The notes under the pieces were generated by a model. That model was not told the origin of the DNA. It did no database searches and saw only the letters and a program-made list of their open reading frames with translations. 64,000 bases of DNA, taken from NCBI GenBank assembly GCA_950295325.1, contig OX485803.1:51723554-51787553 (forward strand), written 5' to 3'. The translations under genes were made by a program, and so were the position numbers. This document shows, one piece after another, positions 57,101 to 64,000 of this stretch (the stretch's first letter is position 1; every line of letters starts with the position of its first letter). The stretch is from Polytrichum commune. Its lineage: Eukaryota > Streptophyta > Polytrichopsida > Polytrichales > Polytrichaceae.

Positions 57101-57639
57101 AGGGATGAGGCTTGTGAGGTCTTGAGCCTGTGGGTCTGGAGATTAAGTAGTGATGTGCGCTCTCGACTGCAGGAGAGTGTGCAATTGCGTAAGTCGTTTG
57201 GGGGTGGTGCATTAACTGGCTGACGGCGTGCTCTGGATGGTGGAGAAGAAATGTAGGAGATCGTGTGTATGTGTAGGTCGAATGTTGATTGCATGGTGGT
57301 TCGTTGTTGTCGTTCTCTGAGCATAGACCTAGGCCGATTGTGGGAGAGCATACAGGTGTGAGGGGCGATAATTGGTGGTAATTTGAGTATTTGCTGGGGT
57401 TCTCTGAGAGGGGTCTTAGATTGGGTGTATGAAGTCATGAATGTGTGTGGGTCTTTGGCTGGTTGTGAGTTAATTAGCTGTGGGTGTTCTTTCGGTGGTG
57501 GCTGAGGGCGATTGCAGGAGATCGTGCTGGTGAGGGCGTCGTTTGGTGGTGGCGTAATAATCTGTTGTCGTTCTCTGAATGATAGCTTGGGCCGAGGGTG
57601 ATAGATCATGCATGTGTGGGGAGCGGTAATTGGTGGCAT
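54136..57639 (-). CDS. LINE ORF1: RNA-binding protein with RRM-like folds (1,167 aa)
   Basis: ORF1 proteins bind and package the element RNA. Residues 1-165 hold a repeat of about 29 residues (P..APHTCM.., ..RERQQ). Residues 165-580 are low-complexity Ser/Pro/His-rich. KRRK (594-597) looks like a nuclear-localisation signal. From about 620 the sequence is globular. Two segments look like RRMs: about 826-900 (EIEILSL, DFAFITLTTEEARADILNNG, RLKVS) and about 914-998 (STTLVANNLP, LKKLFGEDNVTDITFG, GWCHIQCLNAAVYTDWL, RRVDFVPH). A third may lie at 720-800 (FHITIRFDGAYKQLSRKEV). Residues 1035-1115 are helical and probably coiled coil (trimerisation in other ORF1 proteins). No CCHC knuckle is seen. 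The ATG chosen is the first in frame, but the same frame stays open without stop or ATG for 233 more codons upstream, to 58338. Base composition is more balanced in the RRM part than in the flanking low-complexity parts. Confidence 0.8.
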   Translation of the reverse strand: MPPITAPHTCMIYHPRPKLSFRERQQIITPPPNDALTSTISCNRPQPPPKEHPQLINSQPAKDPHTFMTSYTQSKTPLREPQQILKLPPIIAPHTCMLSHNRPRSMLRERQQRTTMQSTFDLHIHTISYISSPPSRARRQPVNAPPPNDLRNCTLSCSRERTSLLNLQTHRLKTSQASSLRLILSHSPHLFPTAPHSPLLLTLSHPSHPLTNSHLPPTTPIHRLLSQNSRPCIRHPQLQPAPTLRGPPAQATHSISSPPLNSLGSTSNHPDHSSSNHYASGHNNYTHSHSKPTHQVRFPSLHATRSFFTPTPCNTILTTILSSPRFIQKNPKTLDINIRPPSTNPPQPSRHLPDPQHTTRQPQLPASNIRGPRSPSVSRRSPAFHPPGIQQQRLPVFTAPATHTPRLSPPNSASGRPSAPPTRPSSTLTNAYKDLRLPVARQFTAHIPNAPETDSNDSQRSHFELPFQATGAPQDQLQRANPTHLSPAYTMQPTHEIDNQYMAFRNQIQVPSPMTCQGSHRNDTNADEDLDMDAQLENVSPERGGSSLQASLERHSIHAAQSSQKSVHIADNTPPTSQYRNPRIGDISESQSTKRRKAEDYSATSTPRDSSKHTTLSKRTSTLGIDMLSQMWLGFQMHEALLIQRGKSILKELRTDEEFLAIGTPPSEIKEFRSLRHAFPRTRQTLYPSERPDAVPGQHLHLTQIPRYETISHDSGLTEGFHITIRFDGAYKQLSRKEVKTACMDRLKLMNIPLGTSYSNPVDIGINTVTRNWAGFVKIHLQNPKRDGLALLRGERAFVMAMGDEERIIGKVEKGFELITKARNMRLHLKGEVLRDHSATDILRSIMRDAYYDGREIEILSLTKSDTDKDFAFITLTTEEARADILNNGLTYHSERLKVSATKDKGMGNPSELRISTTLVANNLPQRESQSTITKSLKKLFGEDNVTDITFGYQHKQEDDRQSGWCHIQCLNAAVYTDWLHKSVYIFGRRVDFVPHKGSIDGSAPNSTAIRLAQAPVREVIAQKALAMNNHAATTPLVSETFFKKAMKNLVETMDIKLNTLTTHINQNTDARVEASTETLKTHAANIHNIMSAMASEFQQSNHRIHNIMQTIATTLPDPPIPARLPHMPHNPLDDTNTAQLAPPGFNTSHFRNSPSSYHKGPNSQND

Positions 57640-57965
57640 ATGAGCTAGTTGTTGGGTTTCTGCGAGAGATGAGCGAGGTCTAGAATATAAGGTCTTGCAT
57701 GCGGGTAAGTCTGTTGCTAGGTGTGTATTGATTGGTTGTTGTCGTTCGGTGGGTAATAGTTGGGGTTGAGTGTAGACGATCGTGCAGGTTAGTGTGTCGT
57801 TTGGAGGAGTAGTGGCGGCTAGCTGATGGCATCTTTTGGGGAGAGGCTGGAGTCGTGTATGAGAGGGCGGGCAGGTGTGTGTGCCGTTTGGAATTTGTGG
57901 AGTAATGGTCGGTTGGCGTTTTCCTGAGAGTGACTGGGGCGTCGTGCTTGTGGTGTAGCGTGTAA
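57225..57965 (-). repeat. 87-bp tandem array spanning the 5' region and the start of ORF1
   Basis: The word GTTCTCTGA or a close variant recurs at 57312, 57399, 57486, 57570, 57656, 57744, about 57830 and 57918, i.e. every 84-88 bp, most often 86-87. 87 bp equals 29 codons, so the array adds 29-residue repeats to ORF1 without shifting frame. Tandem repeats at the 5' end of LINEs often act as promoter units. Confidence 0.75.
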
Positions 57966-58345
57966 GTGTGTGCGTATAGGCTGGTATGATTTTGGTTGAG
58001 ACTATTATGTGTGGGAGTGGTGTTATTAGAGTTGTGTGTAGGTTGTTTTGGTGAGTTTGTTGTGTGTAGGGAGGAAAGGGTGTAGTTGAGGATCTATGGG
58101 TATGGGTTGGCTGTATAGCGTTAGGGCTGTCTGCACTTGAGTAGAAGAGGCCGGGGCTTTGTTTTGCTGGGAAGACCGGAGGAGTGGTTTTCGAGGGCAG
58201 AGCTGATGTAATGCCGTAACTGACCCTGTTGTGTATGCGACCTCTGGAGGTAAGGGTTTTTTGTGGCTGACATTTGGGTTTTTTGATGCTCTCTGTGTGT
58301 GTAGGTTTTGTGTAAGGTGGGTGTTGTGAGCGGGTTTGTCACATA
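57966..58345 (-). promoter_or_regulatory. 5' end of the LINE, presumed internal promoter
   Basis: The last 380 nt up to the target-site duplication. LINEs carry their promoter in this position. No TATA-type element is evident. The ORF1 frame is stop-free up to 58338, and the first in-frame stop (58341-58339) lies 5 nt inside the element end. Two other minus-strand open frames overlap here and are probably composition artefacts. Confidence 0.5.
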
Positions 58346-58356
58346 AGTGGGAGTCA
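58346..58356. repeat. Target-site duplication, LINE 5' side
   Basis: AGTGGGAGTCA, identical to 45015-45025. A caution is that a short local repeat (TATGTGAC) occurs on both sides of this copy. Confidence 0.75.
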
Positions 58357-58405
58357 CATAAGTTACTATGCATTAAGTTGCATGCAATTCGATTGTAGGT
58401 GTGTA

Positions 58406-58739
58406 CATTAAATAATCCTATTATTATGGGCCACAATAGAGCTCATGGTATTTTTTAAATGAGAATTAGTGTGGTCCACATTAATTTCAACCGATGCTAG
58501 ATTTCTAGTAGAAACTTAGTGTGGGCCACAATAATCATTTTCTTGGAAATTTAATGTAGGTGATTATTGAATTTTGTGTTGCTTTTGGCCCACAAGTAAT
58601 ATTCAACATGTTGGTTGGAGTTCTTCAAGAAGACTTAGGGGAAGACTTGGGGTCTTGGACCCACATTAATTCCACTTTGACTAGAAAATGATTGTGGTCC
58701 ATGCTAATTTTGCACCCATACTAATAGGACTATTTAGTG
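58406..58739. mobile_element. TA-flanked MITE, subgroup B, copy 2 (334 bp)
   Basis: TA at 58404-58405 and 58740-58741. Ends CATTAAATAATCCTATTA and the inverse of CACTAAATAGTCCTATTAG. The interior repeats TTAGTGTGGGCCACA and TTAGTGTGGTCCACA words, as in the 10703-11017 copy. It is non-coding and lies 50 bp beyond the LINE 5' duplication. Confidence 0.65.
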
Positions 58740-58741
58740 TA

Positions 58742-61700
58742 GTTTGAGGTTATGAAGGAAAAACAACAAAAATGAGCATCACATGTGGCCAATGATGCAC
58801 TTAGTCACATTAGGCACATTTGTGACGACATAACTGCATTGGAAGCAGTGGATGGGGAGAATTGACCACTAGTTATAGATGACGACTTGAGTTAACAACC
58901 ATTGTAGAGGAATCTACATACAATATCTCAAATTAATAAAGAAAATCTAAGAGATCACAACATGAAACCGGTTGGACTTGGAAACACTAAGGTAGAAATA
59001 TAAAGAACAGTGAATGACCACTACCAGTACACTAGACTAGGGGTAGAATAATTTTTGTGTGGACCCAAAATGGCTAATTATAAAAGTGGTGGCTTGGAAA
59101 AGATGTAGTGATATGTGGGATGCAGTGATTGGCTGGACAGGTGTTGTTTCACACCACTTGTGATCATTTTTGAGTGCCATTGAATTAACCATTTTGTGTG
59201 CATTCGTATGTAGAGTAGGATATTTTGATGCTCAAATTAGAGAGACCTTACTATACAAGTGGGGGGATCGACTTACTTGCCTCTTTGGGAAAATGTAACT
59301 AAATATTTACATGAAGAAAAAAAATGAATCAACTGGCATTCCTCTACTCCATCTCTGAAAAATATTGCACAAATTTCAAGCCACTCTTTCTAGCTGGATC
59401 AGCTTATTTTCAAGGTTTTCCCGTATATCTACCTTAGGAATTTGACCGATTATGCCCAAAATTTCCCCCAACACTCATTGGAAGGCAGTCTCCACTGCCA
59501 TTTTATAGCTGAATAATCAACTTATGAGGCCACTGCACCAACAAAGAAATAGTGATCCATTGGCAGAAGCAACAACGAATGAAAATCATGATTTTCTTTT
59601 TGGTGAGTTTGCATTTGGCCCACAATAATTAAAAAATTAAAAAAATTAAAAAATTAAAACTAAACACCTCATTGGTGGGGAGGGAATAAACTTCTCTATC
59701 ACATAGATAACATTAGAACCATGTATTGGAACAACAAGTGTCTAATGGCGGTTTAGTTGATCATATATAGGTTTGTGTACTCATTGTGGTATGTTTTGGT
59801 TTTATCAAGGCCACCCATGAGAACCTGCCACGCTCTCTTTTATGGTGACCTAGTGGTTTTGTGTTGTTTTTTTTGGCATTCAAATAAGATTGTTTCAATT
59901 GTTTTACACACACATACACCAAAAAAAAATCTCATTAGTTTTTCAAGTATCTTCATTTCACCCATAAAAAATAAATAACATTTGCTAATGCATTTTATAG
60001 GCACATAAAGCACCTATCACTCATTGGACTAAAGCACGCGCTTTGGAGTTTTAACCCCTTACGGTTGAGGCCGTTATTTTTGTCGGGGCAGTTATTGTTG
60101 CCCAACAATACCCACATACACTTTCATGTTATAATCTTGTGATTTTAGACATGTGCACGACTAATATTTATGTGGACAATCCTGAGTTTACAAAGCTTTC
60201 ATTTGTACTGCCATATTTATCATAATAAGTATTGGTATCTTTGATGAGTTTCTTAATTGGATTGAATCACTTGAGATGATTTTAGGGCGATCTTGCTTCG
60301 ACCTTTAGGGATTAAAATCTCAGCCTTTGGAAACCAGTAGGCTAAAATCTTTCATCATCAATTACATTCTATTTTATGGTTTTCTATTGGATACTTACAT
60401 AGAGCCCACACTCATGGACTTATTTTCACCAAAACAACACAATATGTATGGTCAAGGCTTCCAAAGAGAGGCCATGCCTCTATAACACAATCAATGGAGT
60501 TATGAACAATTTGGGTTATAATTGAAGGGAGAAGCACGCCATCATACCTTAAAGGTCTCATAGGTCAAGGTAGTGAGAAAATTTGCTTGGTCCCATGGGC
60601 TTGCTCTTGCCTCTTATCCTAATCAATACACAAAATAGTGCTATTAGTGTGGGTGGAATGGGTGAAAGTAATTAATGTGGGCCACTATATTATATATTTG
60701 GGGTAGGAATAATATGGGCCCAAAACCTAGGGTGTTTTCCTAAGTATTTCTTGAGAACTCCGACCAACACATTAGAAGAAGAAAAAAAATTTAAAAAAAT
60801 AGTTGTGACCTTACACCAAGAATACCTAAGATAGAATATTTAGGCACATTGATTTCCTAGAACAATAATTAGGGTCCAATCAATCCCTAGGAGGAAAATC
60901 GTACATAACATTTAGAGTTAACTTACCCTTATTGATGGACGATGCTTGTATAAGAAAACATAGGAAGGTACTTGATACCTACCGTTATGTGGGCATGAGG
61001 AGAAACATAGCATACCAAGAAGGGTCAAGTGTATATCTTGGATCCCGAAGGTGTTGTGCAACTACATGACTGTGTGTCCTCAATAATAAAATGCATCTCA
61101 AAGTATTTTACTGGTATGTGAGTCAACAACCATGAATGCATCAATATGATGAAAGCTCACTTAATTGCCACACATTTTGATGAGTTATTAGAGAGGCATG
61201 TACCTTGTGAATATTGATAGTGGGTTTTTTGGTGGTCGCTTAAACATCAGACATAACCTTCAACTAGAAATACCAAGATTCAAGGGTATGAATGAATAAT
61301 AATTTGTTTCATGTGGGCTTTGTTTGAGTTTATGAAATGATAAGGCTCTTGTGTTTATAAACACTAGGCAAGTGCATTGGACACTTTATTGGAATTGTCT
61401 TACCAGGTTTCATCCCCCACCATTTGCAATGGATCATTTGAAATTATTAATCATGTGTGCTCTAGTGGGATAGGGTTGCAAGGATGTTTAATTAGGTGTT
61501 CCTTTAGGGTGGGATATGCTTGTTCTTTGTTTAGGTTGATGTTGGAAGGTTCTCACATGCTTCTACTTTTTGCATGAGAATTTGGGTCGCCTCGACTACT
61601 ACATTACAATGTATCATGCTATCCATGTTTGCTATATATATAATATATCTTATGTGTATGGTTGTTGGATTTGGGCATGTATGTTTTGGTACATCAAAAA

Positions 61701-62256
61701 CCTATCTCAAAATTTAAATTTTGTAACAAACATCCTAGACATTCATGTCTCCTACACCGTACAAGTAACGTATAGGGTTAATAAAACTAACAAGACGTGG
61801 TGTTTTTACTAACATGGTGCATACAAATAAGAATCATGCACAATTCTACCTCCCAAATAAATACCCTATTAACACACGTGTATACCAAAAAATACACCAA
61901 ATCTCTACCCCGAATTGAAACCGTGTTGGTTGGGACCATGTCTTATACTAATGAATCAACCTACTTTTTTCTTGGGCACAAATTGAAAACTAATGAATCA
62001 ACCTACACTAACACAAACAACAAGGACATGGTTACGAAAAACAAAATTGGCAACAATAAATCTATGAGAAACCTAGATTGATTTGATCACGTCAACTAAC
62101 GACCACAGTTGTTTGAAACCATTTTGGCCATTTAGGAGCATGTTTCCCACTAGTATTGCTACCTAGTGCCCATAAACAACCAACCTAGGCATAAACTACA
62201 CATTCGGTTTGTACCAAGCAAAAGGTGCAAAAATCCATGGGAGAAGTAAAGTACTA
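58742..62256. other. No gene seen
   Basis: AT-rich intergenic DNA with an A-rich (AATTAAAA)n stretch at about 59629-59660. Around 60640-60710 are two words (TTAGTGTGGG, TTAATGTGGGCCAC) like subgroup B MITE arms, without clear ends. No supported open frame. Confidence 0.55.
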
Positions 62257-62481
62257 CACAAAATATGATATTTTAGTGTCATATACTATTTGGAATTACG
62301 CAACTCTTTAACTGTTTAATGTTCACATCTCATTTTTTGACCAACAAAAGTCTAACCGGTTGTTTGGCCATTATAAAAAAATGAACATCCTTACGTGGCC
62401 AAAAAATCACACTACTAGTGAAGAGATATAGGAACGTGTAACTCCAAATAGTGAGTGACTCTAAGATTTCATATATTAGTG
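62257..62481. mobile_element. TA-type MITE, subgroup C, copy 2 (225 bp)
   Basis: The left end CACAAAATATGATATTTTAGTG follows a TA. The right end is the inverse of CACTAATATATGAAATCTTA, but the following TA has changed to TC. The arms continue with matching (C)TATTTGGA(A/G)TTAC words. The interior matches 36641-36862 ('gaccaacaaaagtc', 'ggccattataaaaaa'). It is non-coding. Confidence 0.55.
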
Positions 62482-62707
62482 TCGTACTTACACTTGTTTG
62501 TGTGCGAGATGACTTGGGCGCAAAGCCAAAAATACTGACAATATCTGATGATAAGTTAAATCGGTCCTTCACTCTTGTCGTGCTATGCTATTGTTTGTTC
62601 ATTCGTCGGTAAGTAACAATTTCTATCAAGATAGGGAAGACCAAATGTCGGTTGCTTACTTTTACCCGCCTTGGTGAATCTTCCCATCATGCTTGTGTTT
62701 TAAGCTA
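62482..62707. other. No gene seen
   Basis: Short spacer between two MITEs. Confidence 0.5.
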
Positions 62708-62943
62708 CACTTGTTTTTTTTTTTGGTCTAGTTAGTGTGGGTTACCATTTGGAATTACACATTGCTACAATATTTTACTGAGAGTATCATTTTTTTAAAC
62801 CCAACTAGCATGAGTAGTTGTAACTATGCACACACCGAAGATCATGATATACCTTGGTTGGTAAAAAGAACAATAATGTCGGCAAAGAGTTATAGCAACA
62901 CGTAACTTTGAATGGGAACCCACACTAATTAGACAAAACAGTG
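62708..62943. mobile_element. TA-flanked MITE, subgroup C-like, copy 3 (236 bp)
   Basis: Flanked by TA (62706-62707 and 62944-62945) and, beyond it, by a symmetric AAGC/GCTT. Ends CACTTGTTTT and the inverse of CACTGTTTTGTCTAATTAGTG, followed inward in both arms by AGTGTGGGTT(A/C)CCATT, then a TTAC....TTGCTA word. It is non-coding. Confidence 0.65.
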
Positions 62944-62945
62944 TA

Positions 62946-64000
62946 GCTTGAGTAAGCACGGAAGTTTGTAGTTCTCACATGAAGGTGACACTGCAAGGAA
63001 AAAATGGGTTACGATGACACATCCTAAATGCCAAGAGTCATATGAGGATTTTTAAGGGAAAACTCTCTTGTTGGGATATGAATCACATGCGATGAAATGG
63101 GCTATGAAGAAATGCACATATTCATAGAATGGTTTTTTTTTAAAAGTTGATTAACATTCTTGAAATACGTCTAATATGTATACTAAATGATTTTATGAAA
63201 TTCACTCCTCTGAATTTATTCCGTTATTTTATTTTTATTTTTTTGCACATGGTTCTTAATACCTTACAAAGAGTGACCTCCCCAGGTAAGAGACATGTCA
63301 CGACTATCATTTTTTTTTTACGTCTTTGATGTTAAAAAGATCCTAACAACACTAAAAGTGGTTGTTTAGCGACACGCCTCCTCTAACTCTTGTCACTTTG
63401 GGAGGTGTTGTCTCACCCCCTTTTTCCTCGTAGTGTGAAGGCGGTAACCCAACAACAACTACTAAGTGCAAAACTTGGGCTCACAATCACCCAAAAAGAA
63501 AGCATTATCAACTCTTGAGCCGCAAATTTTTGTACATGGCCAATGCATGATGTAATAGGTCAAAGTCCGACTAACTTAACTTAGTACAACCTACGCAAAG
63601 GAAGGGCCCAAGGGCAAGGCCCAAATTTACATGAGGTTCACCGGACAAAAGACATGTGTCGAGAATTCATTCGTTGTGATCCATCAGAGATCTACAAATA
63701 CCGCATTGATTTGATCAACATGGGAGACTCAATATGCACATAAAACAATAGCATCTACAAACTCAGACGCCCATTACACTAGAAATTTTGGCAATTTTGC
63801 AACATTGCATCATGTTCAATGGAAAGTGAATTTAAGACAATAAAAACAAACGGGTCCAAACAACACAATTCAACCAATTCGACTGTCAAATCAACACGGC
63901 CACGGTCCACAACAAGTGAATGAACATTTGCAACCACAAATAACTTTGGAATAGAAGCCTTTTATGTTGATGAATGAGCGATTTTGGTTATAAATGAAGG
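62946..64000. other. No gene seen
   Basis: AT-rich intergenic DNA to the end of the window; no motif-bearing open frame. Confidence 0.55.

Larger units (their letters stand above)
45026..58345 (-). mobile_element. Complete LINE of the dual-endonuclease (Dualen/RandI-like) type, 13.3 kb
   Basis: The element is transcribed leftward. Its limits are set by an 11-bp direct repeat (45015-45025 and 58346-58356), by a TAGA microsatellite tail at 45026-45040, and by a sharp change in strand composition (sense strand A/C-rich, G-poor). It holds a 706-nt 5' region, ORF1, a hydrophobic middle ORF, and a giant ORF2 with APE endonuclease, RT, RNase H and restriction-like endonuclease, then a 415-nt 3' UTR ending in a hairpin. 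Two endonuclease types in one protein define the Dualen/RandI clade described in Chlamydomonas. All catalytic motifs are intact and frames are open apart from one UGA upstream of ORF2, so it inserted recently and may be active. At over 13 kb it is exceptionally long for a LINE. Confidence 0.85.

Noticed and set aside
58026-58436. 136-codon minus-strand open frame at the LINE 5' end as an extra gene
   Set aside because: It runs across the target-site duplication into flanking DNA and overlaps the open ORF1 frame; best explained by A/C-rich composition.

Overview
The window reads as nuclear DNA of a large, repeat-laden eukaryotic genome, most likely from the green lineage (streptophyte alga or seedless plant are my best guesses; no host gene is present to prove it). 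It is AT-rich, has no operons or ribosome-binding-site spacing, and is filled with non-autonomous DNA transposons (MITEs), LINE relics, microsatellites and unusually many pure G/C homopolymers. I found no convincing intact host gene.

The centrepiece is one apparently complete LINE on the minus strand at 45026-58345 (about 13.3 kb). It is bounded by an 11-bp target-site duplication and ends in a perfect hairpin followed by a TAGA microsatellite tail. In transcript order it carries a 706-nt 5' region with an 87-bp tandem array that runs into ORF1, then ORF1 (1,167 aa: Pro/Ser-rich N-terminus, nuclear-localisation-like KRRK, RRM-like folds, C-terminal helical region). Next comes a 236-aa hydrophobic middle ORF whose ATG overlaps the ORF1 stop (ATGACTAG). 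A single in-frame UGA then separates it from a 2,663-codon open frame whose first ATG gives the 2,568-aa ORF2. ORF2 holds a 2A-like motif, an APE endonuclease, a reverse transcriptase, a methyltransferase-like segment, RNase H, a CCHC finger and a restriction-like (PD-(D/E)XK) endonuclease. Two endonucleases in one LINE is the hallmark of the Dualen/RandI clade known from Chlamydomonas. The middle membrane-like ORF, the 2A-like site and the methyltransferase-like segment make this copy unusual.

Layout: 1-2200, short repeats and a GC-rich patch with C and G runs. 5040-7451, a broken coding-like tract I cannot name. 10.7-14.1 kb, MITEs and dispersed repeats. 16.0-20.1 kb, three copies of a 0.5-kb Harbinger-like MITE around an L1-like LINE relic. 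22.9-26.9 kb, a decayed, 5'-truncated cousin of the big LINE, split by a 1.4-kb Harbinger-like element that itself holds a TA-flanked MITE, with a hAT-like MITE at its 5' edge. 31.9-32.3 kb, a 62-bp satellite. 36-41 kb, dispersed repeats and a GC-rich island. 42.7-43.8 kb, a long-arm foldback element with a 9-bp duplication. 45-58.3 kb, the LINE. 58.4-64 kb, three more MITEs in otherwise featureless DNA.

All assignments rest on reading motifs by eye; no database search was run.
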